Assembly: GCA_046734315.1 (NCBI GenBank)
Contig: JBKPQY010000134.1
Span: forward strand, 1-13,976
Origin: DASXRA01 sp046734315
Lineage (GTDB): Bacteria; Actinomycetota; Actinomycetes; Mycobacteriales; Jatrophihabitantaceae
Direction: 5' to 3'
Length of the DNA stretch: 13,976 nucleotides
Positions 6,619-13,292 of this stretch are shown in pieces (the stretch's first letter is position 1; each line of letters begins with the position of its first letter). The notes under the pieces are model-generated. The model had not been told where the DNA came from and made no database searches. It saw nothing but the letters and a program-made list of their open reading frames with translations. Made by a program: the position numbers and the translations under genes.

Positions 6619-7671
6619 CTAGTTGCGCACCGGTGCGGTGCTGGAACGGATGACGAGTTCGGTGGGCAGTACGACGCGCTCGTCGGTGAACGTCGGGTCG
6701 AGCAGCATCCGGCCGAGCGTCCGGCCCTTGTCGCGAATGGGCTGGCGCACCGTGGTCAGCCCGGCCGCGTCAGCGGCGGGAATGTCGTCGAACCCGGTGA
6801 CGGAGATGTCGTGGCCGGGCGAAAGGCCCCGGCGGCGCAGGGCCTGCATGACCCCGAACGCCAGGACGTCGCCGCTCGCGGCGATGGCAGTCGGCCGGTC
6901 CCGGCGGTCGAGCACGAACTCCGCGGCTGCGCGCCCGGACTCGATCGAGTTGTGGCCGCCGCTCACGAGGGTTACCTGGGCGCCCTCGCCGAGACCCTCA
7001 CGCAGGCCCCGCGCACGCAGCCGGGCATTGGTGTAGAGGACGGTCTCGTCGGTGATCTCGCCGGGCACGTCGGTGGCCCGGCCCGCGTCGACGACCATAG
7101 CGACGTTGGTGTGACCCAGCCGGGCGAGATGCTCGCCGACGGCACGCGTGGCGCCGACCTCGTCGATCACCACGCGGCGCCCGGGCACGTCGTCGTCGGA
7201 GTGCGCGAAGGGCAGGCCGCGACTGGCGATCACGTCCAGCGCCGGATGCCCCACGTCGACGCAGTAGGCGGCGATGCCGTCGACGACGGCACCGCGCACC
7301 GTCTCGACCGACTCGCGCAACACGTCGGTGTCGGTGCCGGTGTCGTAACGCGGCAACGGAATCAGCAGCAGGCCGGTGCGGGTGCGCTCGGCGACTTCGG
7401 CCAACCCGGCCAGCAGCCCCACCGCGAACGGATCCGAGAACGCATAGGACAGCTGCTCGGTGAGCAGCAGCCCGATCGCACCGGCGCGGCGGCTGCGCAG
7501 GGACCTGGCCGCAGCGTCCGGGCCGGCATAGCCCAGCTCCCGCGCCTTGGCCAAGATCCGCTGACGCACCTCGGCGGAGAGCTGCTCGGGCTTGTTGTAC
7601 GCGTTGGACACGGTGGACGGCGAGACGCCGGCGGCCGCAGCGACGTCCTTCATGGTCGCGCTGGCAGGCAT
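6619..7671 (-). CDS. LacI-family transcriptional repressor
   Basis: A 350-aa repressor. Residues 7-27 (MKDVAAAAGVSPSTVSNAYNK) form the canonical LacI helix-turn-helix, the hinge helix follows (DAAARSLRSRR, about 52-62), and the remainder is a periplasmic-binding-protein-like sensor domain ending with TGFDDIPAAD (conserved in the family) and a short C-terminal tail. Members bind palindromic operators and release them on binding a sugar or related ligand; the ligand here is unknown. I prefer ATG 7671, about 10 nt after AGAGGA; an in-frame GTG at 7680 lies too near that site. Two overlapping palindromes directly upstream cover its probable promoter, so autorepression is likely. It is the first gene of a five-gene minus-strand run, and no sugar transporter or glycosidase lies next to it. 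Confidence 0.92.
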   Translation of the reverse strand: MPASATMKDVAAAAGVSPSTVSNAYNKPEQLSAEVRQRILAKARELGYAGPDAAARSLRSRRAGAIGLLLTEQLSYAFSDPFAVGLLAGLAEVAERTRTGLLLIPLPRYDTGTDTDVLRESVETVRGAVVDGIAAYCVDVGHPALDVIASRGLPFAHSDDDVPGRRVVIDEVGATRAVGEHLARLGHTNVAMVVDAGRATDVPGEITDETVLYTNARLRARGLREGLGEGAQVTLVSGGHNSIESGRAAAEFVLDRRDRPTAIAASGDVLAFGVMQALRRRGLSPGHDISVTGFDDIPAADAAGLTTVRQPIRDKGRTLGRMLLDPTFTDERVVLPTELVIRSSTAPVRN

Positions 7672-7691
7672 GGCATCCACTTCCTCTGCAT

Positions 7692-7721
7692 CGATTTACT
7701 AAATCGTTCGACTAGAACGAT
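7692..7721 (-). promoter_or_regulatory. Overlapping palindromic operators at the lacI-type gene promoter
   Basis: Two palindromes share ATCG at 7703-7706: CGATTTA-C-TAAATCG (7692-7706, perfect 7-bp arms) and ATCGTTC-GACTA-GAACGAT (7703-7721, perfect 7-bp arms, 5-nt centre). They lie 20-50 nt upstream of the repressor start. On the minus strand TTGTCT (7732-7727) and AACGAT (7708-7703), 18 nt apart, could be the -35 and -10, so the second palindrome would cover the promoter. An A6 run (minus, 7755-7750) sits near where an UP element would be. AT-rich arms with central CG are in keeping with LacI-family sites. Confidence 0.5.
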
Positions 7722-7849
7722 ACAGAAGACAACTGCTGCGCGCTACGCTTTTTTGCATGTCCCAAGGATCGCGAACTCGACGGCCGCCTGGAAGGGGATG
7801 TCCAAGGTCGTTCCGGCATCTCGCCTTCGTAACGTTAAGGAGATCGCAG

Positions 7850-7897
7850 ATGCGCCGTTCAGATGGCCGAGGCGCCGATTCGTCGCCGTGGCGATAG
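7850..7897 (+). CDS. Possible 15-aa leader ORF before the HIT gene
   Basis: ATG at 7850 follows AAGGAG (7837-7842) with 7-nt spacing, one of the best ribosome binding sites in the window, and reads 15 codons (MRRSDGRGADSSPWR) to TAG at 7895-7897. The stop codon coincides with the first bases of the TAGCCT hexamer proposed as the HIT promoter. It may be a short upstream ORF or chance. There is no repeat of a single amino-acid codon that would indicate attenuation. Confidence 0.22.
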   Translation: MRRSDGRGADSSPWR

Positions 7898-7900
7898 CCT
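7895..7900 (+). promoter_or_regulatory. Candidate -10 element for leaderless HIT transcript
   Basis: TAGCCT matches TANNNT and lies exactly 6 nt before the ATG at 7907. No Shine-Dalgarno precedes that ATG, so a leaderless mRNA is the simplest reading. No clear -35 is seen. Confidence 0.4.
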
Positions 7901-7906
7901 GCGCGC

Positions 7907-8245
7907 ATGCCTGAGGACTGCCTGTTCTGCAAGATCGTCGCGGGTGAGCTGCCGGCAACGAGGGTGCGCGAGGACGACGAGACGCTGGCCTTCGCGGACC
8001 TGAACCCGCAGGCCCCGACCCATGTGCTGGTAATCCCGAAGCGGCACATCGCCGACGTCCTCGAACTGGCCAAGGACGCGGAGGCGGCCGGGGCCCTGCT
8101 ACGCGGCATCAGTGCCACCGTCGAGGCGGCAGGTCTTTCCGAGTTCCGCGTCGTGTTCAACACCGGCGCGCAGGCCGGCCAGACGGTCTTTCACGTGCAC
8201 GCGCACCTGCTCGGCGGCCGCCGGATGCAGTGGCCGCCGGGCTGA
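7907..8245 (+). CDS. HIT (histidine triad) family hydrolase, HinT-like
   Basis: A 112-aa cytoplasmic protein with the full HIT signature HVHAHLL (H96, H98, H100), preceded by FNTGAQAGQTVFH as in HinT-type purine nucleotide phosphoramidases. CLFCKI (C5, C8) at the N-terminus and the THVLVIPKRHI segment (38-48) are standard for the subgroup. Enzymes of this type hydrolyse AMP-lysine and other nucleoside phosphoramidates as dimers. Length is typical. It is the first gene of the plus-strand housekeeping block, 65 nt before the phoH start. Codon choice and composition match neighbours. In many actinobacteria an rsmE-type methyltransferase gene sits upstream of this cluster; here the upstream neighbour is the divergent repressor gene. 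Confidence 0.93.
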   Translation: MPEDCLFCKIVAGELPATRVREDDETLAFADLNPQAPTHVLVIPKRHIADVLELAKDAEAAGALLRGISATVEAAGLSEFRVVFNTGAQAGQTVFHVHAHLLGGRRMQWPPG

Positions 8246-8252
8246 GCGCCGG

Positions 8253-8258
8253 TAGAGT
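8253..8258 (+). promoter_or_regulatory. Candidate -10 element upstream of phoH
   Basis: TAGAGT (8253-8258) lies in the short gap after the HIT stop codon and would give a 5' leader of about 45 nt before the TTG start of phoH. The -35 region (near TGGCCG, 8231-8236) is a poor match, so phoH may also be read from the HIT promoter. Confidence 0.3.
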
Positions 8259-8310
8259 GGGATCGCCACATCTATCCGGCCTCAGCGCGGAAAGTAGGAA
8301 CGAAGCCGAC

Positions 8311-9333
8311 TTGTCAGACGCCCAATCCAGACCTGAGCGCGTCTCCACCACCCTCGTCGTCCCCGGCGACCAGGCGATGGTCGCGCTTCTCGGTTCCCGG
8401 GACGAGTTGCTCCGGGTCATCGAGAAGAGCCTCGACTCCGACATCCACGTTCGTGGCAACGAGATCACGATCACGGGCGATCCGGCTGACAACGCGATCG
8501 CCGTGCGCTTGTTCGAGGAACTGCTCGAGCTCATCAGCGCAGGCCAGCACCTGACTCCGGACGCGGTGACACATGCCGTCGGCATGCTGACCACCGACAC
8601 CGGCGAGCGGCCGGCCGAAGTGCTGAGCCTCAACATCTTGTCGCGCCGGGGCAAGAACATCCGTCCCAAGACGCTGAACCAGAAGCACTACGTCGACGCC
8701 ATCGACAGGCACACTGTCGTCTTCGGCATCGGCCCGGCAGGCACCGGCAAGACCTACCTGGCTGTCGCCAAGGCTGTGCAGGCGCTGCAGGCCAAGCAGG
8801 TCACTCGCATCATCCTGACGCGGCCGGCCGTCGAGGCGGGCGAGCGGCTCGGCTTCCTGCCCGGCACGCTGTTCGAGAAGATCGACCCGTACCTGCGTCC
8901 GCTGTTCGACGCGCTGCACGACATGATCGAACCCGACTCGATCGCGAGGCTCATGCAGTCCGGCACGATCGAGATCGCCCCGCTGGCCTACATGCGCGGC
9001 CGGACCCTGTCGGACGCGTTCATCATCCTGGACGAGGCGCAGAACACCACGCCCGAGCAGATGAAGATGTTCCTGACCCGGCTCGGCTTCGACTCCAAGA
9101 TCGTGGTGACGGGGGACATCACGCAGATCGATCTGCCCGGGGAGACACGCAGCGGCCTCAAGGTCGTCCGCGAGATCCTCACCGACATCGACGACGTGCA
9201 CTTCGCCAACCTGACCAGTAACGACGTCGTGCGACACCGGCTGGTCGGCGAGATCGTCGACGCGTACGCGCGCTACGACGAGCATGCGCACGCCCGTCCT
9301 GCGCCGCCGCAGCACGCCAAGCCACGTCGCTGA
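8311..9333 (+). CDS. phoH: PhoH-family ATPase
   Basis: A 340-aa cytoplasmic P-loop protein of the PhoH-like family, linked to RNA metabolism and regularly encoded beside ybeY. Walker A is GPAGTGKT (residues 141-148), Walker B FIILDEAQN (238-246; D242, E243), with RPAVEAGERLGFLPG and VTGDITQIDLP as further family blocks. The N-terminal 110 residues carry the usual small domain with LLGSRDELLRVIEKSLD and ITGDPADN. I start at TTG 8311 because the preceding 27 codons of open frame (from 8230) overlap the HIT gene and resemble nothing in the family; AGGA at 8296-8299 is a distant ribosome binding site. A GTG at 8257 falls inside the likely promoter. The C-terminal tail is rich in His, Pro and basic residues. 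Confidence 0.92.
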   Translation: MSDAQSRPERVSTTLVVPGDQAMVALLGSRDELLRVIEKSLDSDIHVRGNEITITGDPADNAIAVRLFEELLELISAGQHLTPDAVTHAVGMLTTDTGERPAEVLSLNILSRRGKNIRPKTLNQKHYVDAIDRHTVVFGIGPAGTGKTYLAVAKAVQALQAKQVTRIILTRPAVEAGERLGFLPGTLFEKIDPYLRPLFDALHDMIEPDSIARLMQSGTIEIAPLAYMRGRTLSDAFIILDEAQNTTPEQMKMFLTRLGFDSKIVVTGDITQIDLPGETRSGLKVVREILTDIDDVHFANLTSNDVVRHRLVGEIVDAYARYDEHAHARPAPPQHAKPRR

Positions 9334-9372
9334 GGCGGCGATGAGCGCTCGCGCGAAGAGCCAGGAGACACC

Positions 9373-9924
9373 GTGAGTGTCGAGATCAACAACGAGTCAG
9401 GGGTCGCTGTCGACGAGCGGGCACTGGCTGACCTGGGGCGCTACGTGCTGGACGCCATGCGCGTCAGCCCCCTGGCGGACCTGTCGGTTGTGCTGCTCGA
9501 CGCCGACGCCATGTCGGCCCTGCACCTGCAGTGGATGGACCTCGACGGCCCCACCGACGTAATGGCCTTCCCCATGGACGGCACCGACGAGTTGCTCGAG
9601 CGTGGCGACCACCCCGGCTCGCTCAGCGACGAGCGGCCGGCGCCCGCCGCAATGCTCGGCGATGTCGTGCTGTGCCCGGAAGTCGCGGCCGTCCAGGCTC
9701 GGGAGGCGGGCCATTCGCTCGAGGCGGAGCTGCACCTGCTCTGCACGCACGGCATCCTGCACCTGCTCGGGTACGACCACGGCGACGCCGAGGAGGAACA
9801 GGCGATGTTCGAACTGCAGGCGCGCATTGTCCGTGGCTGGGCGGCCATGACCGGCCGCGGACCCATACGCGCCCCGCTGCCAGGCACCGGCGGCGAGGTG
9901 CGTGACTCCGGTGGCCGGCGGTGA
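9373..9924 (+). CDS. ybeY: Endoribonuclease YbeY
   Basis: A 183-aa zinc-dependent single-strand endoribonuclease needed for 16S rRNA 3'-end maturation and ribosome quality control. The zinc site is THGILHLLGYDH (H126, H130, H136). DGPTDVMAFPMD (residues 59-70) and LGDVVLCPE (95-103) are the other family hallmarks. GTG 9373 has AGGAG (9363-9367) 5 nt upstream, which fixes the start. The protein is longer than E. coli YbeY (about 155 aa) by a Gly/Pro-rich C-terminal tail. It is 39 nt after phoH and its TGA overlaps the next gene's GTG by 4 nt. Order and spacing are those seen across actinobacteria. Confidence 0.95.
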   Translation: MSVEINNESGVAVDERALADLGRYVLDAMRVSPLADLSVVLLDADAMSALHLQWMDLDGPTDVMAFPMDGTDELLERGDHPGSLSDERPAPAAMLGDVVLCPEVAAVQAREAGHSLEAELHLLCTHGILHLLGYDHGDAEEEQAMFELQARIVRGWAAMTGRGPIRAPLPGTGGEVRDSGGRR

Positions 9925-11219
9925 CCAACGCCGATATTGCCGTACTGGTACTGGCGATCTGCCTGGTGCCGCTCGGCGGGGTGTTCGCCGGAATCGACTC
10001 GGCGTTGGCCTGGGTGTCGGTGGCGCGCGTCGAGGAGATGGTGCGCGAGGGGCGGCGCGGTGCCCGAACGCTGCTGACGCTCCTCGGGGACCGGGCCCGC
10101 TACACGAACCTCCTGCTACTCCTGCGCGTTACCTGCGAGCTGACCGCGACCGTGCTCGCGACCATCGTGGCGCGGGCGCAGTTCGGCGGGCGGTGGCCGG
10201 TCGTGTTGCTCACCGTGGTCGTCATGGTCGTCATCTCCTACGTGCTGGTCGGGGTGGGGCCGCGCACGCTCGGCCGCCAGCATCCGTACCGGGTGGCGCT
10301 CGCCAGTGCCGGGATGGTGCGCGTGCTGGGCCGGGTGTTCGGTCCGCTTGCGTCTCTCCTGATCCTGATCGGCAACGCGCTGACGCCGGGACGAGGCTTC
10401 CGCGAGGGACCGTTCTCGTCGGAGGTCGAGCTGCGCGAGCTCGTCGACATGGCTGAGCAGCGCGGCGTCGTCGAGCACGGCGAGCGGGAAATGATCCAGT
10501 CCGTCTTCGAGCTCGGCGACACGATCGCCCGCGAGGTGATGGTGCCGCGCACCGAAGTGGTGTGGATCGAGAGCAGCAAGTCGGTGCTGCAGGCGCTCGC
10601 CCTGGCGTTGCGCAGCGGCTTCTCGCGTATCCCCGTTATCGGCGAGAACGTCGACGACATCGTGGGTGTCGTCTACCTCAAAGACCTGGTGCGCCGCGCC
10701 CAGGACGCCGAGCGTGCCCGCACGACGCGTGTCGAGGAGCTCATGCGGGCGCCGGCGTTCGTGCCCGAGTCCAAGCCGGTCGACGAGCTGCTGCGCGAGA
10801 TGCAGGCCCACCGCACGCACATCGCCATCGTGATCGACGAGTACGGCGGCACCGCGGGGCTCATCACCATCGAGGACATCTTGGAGGAGATCGTCGGTGA
10901 GATCACCGACGAGTACGACGACGAGAAGCCGCCCGTCGAGCGCCTGGACGCCGACACCGCGCGGGTGACGGCGCGGCTGTCCGTGGAAGATCTCGCCAAC
11001 CTGTTCGACGTCGAGCTGCCCGAGCGCGCGGACGTCGAAACCGTCGGCGGACTGCTCGCCGAACGGCTCGGGCGTGTGCCGATCCCGGGAGCGACGGCGC
11101 GCGTAAACGGCCTGGAGCTCGTGGCGGAGAGCGCGGGCGGGCGGCGCAACCGCGTCGACACCGTGCTGGTCCGTCGCGCGGAGGAGCCGGGGCCCGATGG
11201 GGAGCCTGAGGCGCCGTGA
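9921..11219 (+). CDS. CNNM/CorC (HlyC/CorC) family protein, DUF21-CBS transporter
   Basis: A 432-aa membrane protein. The N-terminal CNNM (DUF21) domain (about residues 1-150) shows hydrophobic segments near 6-25, 62-84, 92-112 and 138-152. LRELVDMAEQRGVVEHGEREMIQSVFELGD (171-200) is the linker before a pair of CBS domains (about 205-330; MVPRTEVV, SRIPVIGENVDDIVGVVYLKDL, IAIVIDEYGGTAGLITIEDILEEIVGEI), and the CorC_HlyC transporter-associated domain closes the chain (about 345-420). Such proteins move or regulate Mg2+ (and possibly Co2+), with CBS domains sensing nucleotides. GTG 9921 overlaps the ybeY stop (GTGA) and its own stop overlaps the next GTG, so three genes are translationally chained. 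Corresponds in position to M. tuberculosis Rv2366c. Confidence 0.93.
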   Translation: MTNADIAVLVLAICLVPLGGVFAGIDSALAWVSVARVEEMVREGRRGARTLLTLLGDRARYTNLLLLLRVTCELTATVLATIVARAQFGGRWPVVLLTVVVMVVISYVLVGVGPRTLGRQHPYRVALASAGMVRVLGRVFGPLASLLILIGNALTPGRGFREGPFSSEVELRELVDMAEQRGVVEHGEREMIQSVFELGDTIAREVMVPRTEVVWIESSKSVLQALALALRSGFSRIPVIGENVDDIVGVVYLKDLVRRAQDAERARTTRVEELMRAPAFVPESKPVDELLREMQAHRTHIAIVIDEYGGTAGLITIEDILEEIVGEITDEYDDEKPPVERLDADTARVTARLSVEDLANLFDVELPERADVETVGGLLAERLGRVPIPGATARVNGLELVAESAGGRRNRVDTVLVRRAEEPGPDGEPEAP

Positions 11220-11518
11220 CCGAGCTCGACGCGGAGGATGCGAAGCTGGCGACGCTGGCCCGTTCCGCGCGGGTGCGTACCGGCTCCGTCGCCGGTGCGG
11301 CAGTGCGGGACACCGACGGGCGCACGTATGTCGCGGCCCCGGTGGCGCTGCCCGCACTGCGGTTGTCGGCGCTACAGCTCGCGGTGGCGATGGCCGTCTC
11401 GTCCGGCGCGCGCGGCCTCGAGGCCGCTGTTGTGGTCGGCTCCGTGGCGGACGACGACGGCGCCGCGGCGCTGCACGACCTGACGCCGTCCGCGCCGGTC
11501 TACGTGCTGCCGCAGTAG
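11216..11518 (+). CDS. Cytidine-deaminase-like protein without zinc site
   Basis: A 100-aa protein that occupies the position of the deaminase-like gene next to corC in actinobacteria (Rv2365c place). The segments TLARSARVRTGSVAGAAVRDTDGRTYVAAPVAL and LRLSALQLAVAMAVSSGARGLEAAVVV follow the strand-helix pattern of cytidine deaminases, but the zinc-binding HAE and PCxxC motifs are absent, so catalytic deamination is not expected. Role unknown. GTG 11216 overlaps the upstream stop by 4 nt. The last 19 nt overlap the 3' end of the convergent hydrolase gene. The usual downstream neighbour, era, is missing. Confidence 0.78.
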   Translation: MTELDAEDAKLATLARSARVRTGSVAGAAVRDTDGRTYVAAPVALPALRLSALQLAVAMAVSSGARGLEAAVVVGSVADDDGAAALHDLTPSAPVYVLPQ

Positions 11519-12291
11519 CCGAACGGCTCGCCGAGGTGCGACGTCGCGAGGATCGGGTCGCCGCGCAACAGCGCGATGCGTGATGCGCGCGCCACAGCCG
11601 GGTCGGTCTCGTAAAGGTAGGCCACGTCCGGCTCGACGAGCTGGATCGCGTGCACCAGCAGGTCACCGGTGATCAGCAGCGAGGTCCCGCCGTCTGCCAC
11701 GAGCACGGACTGATGTCCGGGCGTATGGCCCGGAGTGGCGACGATCCGGGTGGTGGCGTCGAGCTTTTCGTCCCCGTCGAGCAGGCGCAGCTGTTGGGCC
11801 GCCTCGAGCGGCTCGATCAGCGCCTCCCGTAGCGTCGGGTTGAGTACGTCGATCGCAGCGTGCTCCGCCCGCTGCAGCAGGTACGTGGCGTTGGCGAAAT
11901 ACGGCTCGCCCACCACGGCCCAGCCAACGTGGTCCGTGTGCAGATGGGTGAGCACGACGGTCGCGACGCGGTTCTGGTCGATGCCGGCGCGGCTCAGCTC
12001 GCTCGGCAGCTGACCGGGCGTGGGCGCCCACGACGATGCCGGCGCACCGTCCGGGCCGATGCCGGTGTCGACCAGCGTCAGCGCTCCGTCCGGAGCACGG
12101 ACCACGAAGCACCGAAAGCGAAGTAGCCACTCGCCGTCCGCGCTGCGGGCCTTGGGATCGAGTTCGTCGGCGCGGCGCCACTGCTCGTCGGTGGCCCGTG
12201 GGAACGCCTCGCGGCGGGGGCGGAAATACGGCCCTGTGCCGTCCTCGAGCGCCGTCACCGTCGTGGCGCCCAGGGTCCGGCGTCGCGGCAT
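11500..12291 (-). CDS. Metallo-beta-lactamase-fold hydrolase
   Basis: A 263-aa probable zinc hydrolase. The metal site is THLHTDHVGW (H116, H118, D120, H121), ATPGHTPGHQ (H189), TGD (D210) and ATSHLGEPFG (H252), a full set of ligands. VDTGIGPD (74-81) precedes it as usual. The layout (long N-terminus, PGHTPGH, no C-terminal extra domain) is that of the broad group that includes lactonases and other small-molecule esterases; the substrate cannot be inferred. There is no signal peptide, so it is cytoplasmic. ATG 12291 begins one codon after the SURF1 stop and in the same frame (TAG, CGC, ATG), with no clear ribosome binding site, so translation probably follows termination and re-initiation. 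Its 3' end overlaps the convergent deaminase-like gene by 19 bp. Confidence 0.9.
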   Translation of the reverse strand: MPRRRTLGATTVTALEDGTGPYFRPRREAFPRATDEQWRRADELDPKARSADGEWLLRFRCFVVRAPDGALTLVDTGIGPDGAPASSWAPTPGQLPSELSRAGIDQNRVATVVLTHLHTDHVGWAVVGEPYFANATYLLQRAEHAAIDVLNPTLREALIEPLEAAQQLRLLDGDEKLDATTRIVATPGHTPGHQSVLVADGGTSLLITGDLLVHAIQLVEPDVAYLYETDPAVARASRIALLRGDPILATSHLGEPFGYCGST

Positions 12292-12294
12292 GCG

Positions 12295-13152
12295 CTACCG
12301 CCGGGCCCGGCCGTAGCGGTCGGCCAGCCGAGCCTGTCGCGTCTGCTCGGGCGTCGGGGCGGCGGGCGCCTCGTCGTCGATCTCGCCGGTCGGCCGACCG
12401 GCCTCGGCTCGGGCCATCACGATCGGAGCAGCCAACGCGAGCCCGGCGAACAGGAACCACTGGATGACGTACGCGAGGTGCTGGATCTCCGGCACGCCGC
12501 CGGCGGGGTTCGACAGATCCGGCGGCGGAATGGCGACGATCCCGGCCGTTCCTTGCTGCCCGGGCAGCAGGACGCCGTACCCGTCGAGCACCGGGGTGCC
12601 CAGGCGGGCGGCCTGCTCGGCGGCGTTGATCGACTCGACCTGCCCGCGCGCCAGGTGCGCCGCCTTGTCGGGCGACGTGCTCGGCGGCCAGAGACGCGCC
12701 GTCACGCTCACAGGGCCGGGCGGCGGCGCCGGCGCGGTGATTGTCGCGGACGGCCCGGTGACGAAACCGCGTACCACCAGCAAGGTGGCACCGGACATGC
12801 GCAGCGGCGTCACCACCAGATAACCGTTGTCGCCGTCGATCGTCTGGTTGCGCAGCAGTGACTGGTGCGCAGCGTCGTACCTGCCCGTGGCTGTCGCCTG
12901 TCGGAACTGCACGGCGGTACGGCTCGGCGTCGGCGCGGCACCGGCCGGGTGCAGCAGCGTCGTGACCGCGACCGGCGCGGCATGGGCATTGCGGCGCAGT
13001 GTGATGTTCGTATCGTGCTTGCTGGACAATCTCGTCATCTGCCACACGCCGAGCAGCACACAGATCGCCGCGACCAGGAGCATCAACGCGGTCAACCTGA
13101 CATACCGCGGTTGCCACAGGACGCCCAGCACGGCAATTACGGTACGTCGCAT
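12295..13152 (-). CDS. SURF1-family cytochrome c oxidase assembly protein
   Basis: A 285-aa membrane protein. TM1 (about residues 20-37) ends in LGVWQMTRLSSK, the LGxWQxxRLxxK signature, and TM2 (226-247) carries QHLAYVIQWFLFA, the family's conserved second segment. The intervening 180 residues form the extracytoplasmic domain (RNQTIDGDNGYLVVTPL is conserved, 101-117). SURF1 proteins help insert heme a in aa3-type cytochrome oxidase. The C-terminal tail is Arg/Ala-rich. ATG 13152 lacks a Shine-Dalgarno; only 30 bp separate it from the divergent tRNA, so its promoter must overlap the tRNA promoter. It is directly followed, in frame after one stop, by the metallo-hydrolase. Confidence 0.92.
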   Translation of the reverse strand: MRRTVIAVLGVLWQPRYVRLTALMLLVAAICVLLGVWQMTRLSSKHDTNITLRRNAHAAPVAVTTLLHPAGAAPTPSRTAVQFRQATATGRYDAAHQSLLRNQTIDGDNGYLVVTPLRMSGATLLVVRGFVTGPSATITAPAPPPGPVSVTARLWPPSTSPDKAAHLARGQVESINAAEQAARLGTPVLDGYGVLLPGQQGTAGIVAIPPPDLSNPAGGVPEIQHLAYVIQWFLFAGLALAAPIVMARAEAGRPTGEIDDEAPAAPTPEQTRQARLADRYGRARR

Positions 13153-13170
13153 GTGTCGCAGCGTGCCGAG

Positions 13171-13176
13171 TACCCT
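13171..13176 (+). promoter_or_regulatory. Candidate -10 element of tRNA-Val
   Basis: TACCCT matches TANNNT and lies 6 nt upstream of the tRNA 5' base at 13183. The corresponding -35 region would fall around 13148-13153, on the start codon of the divergent SURF1 gene. No good -35 hexamer is visible. Confidence 0.45.
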
Positions 13177-13182
13177 GCGTCG

Positions 13183-13254
13183 GGGCGCTTAGCTCAGCGG
13201 GAGAGCACTCGCCTTACAAGCGAGGGGTCACTGGTTCGATCCCAGTAGCGCCCA
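13183..13254 (+). tRNA. tRNA-Val, anticodon UAC
   Basis: A complete 72-nt cloverleaf can be folded by eye. The acceptor stem is GGGCGCT (13183-13189) with AGCGCCC (13247-13253), discriminator A13254. The D stem is GCTC/GAGC, the anticodon stem CTCGC/GCGAG with loop CTTACAA, giving anticodon TAC (13215-13217) for valine GUA/GUG codons. The variable loop is GGGTC and the T stem ACTGG/CCAGT with loop TTCGATC. All stems pair perfectly. The 3' CCA is not encoded (ACTA follows), so it must be added after transcription. Valine UAC reads mainly GUA, a rare codon in this GC-rich genome, and GUG. Confidence 0.97.
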
Positions 13255-13292
13255 CTACCCCCGATGTCTCTCCTGGCCTGCGTGGCTCAGGC

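Noticed and set aside
7743..7760. T6 run after GCGCGCTACGC as a plus-strand intrinsic terminator
   Set aside because: No stable stem precedes it and no plus-strand gene ends there; it is better read as an A-tract upstream of the minus promoter.
8314..9315. 333-codon minus frame opposite phoH
   Set aside because: It is an antisense shadow without any motif; PhoH Walker motifs are on plus.
10116..11666. 516-codon minus frame opposite the CNNM gene
   Set aside because: It is a shadow of codon-position GC bias; the plus strand encodes a full CNNM-CBS-CorC protein.
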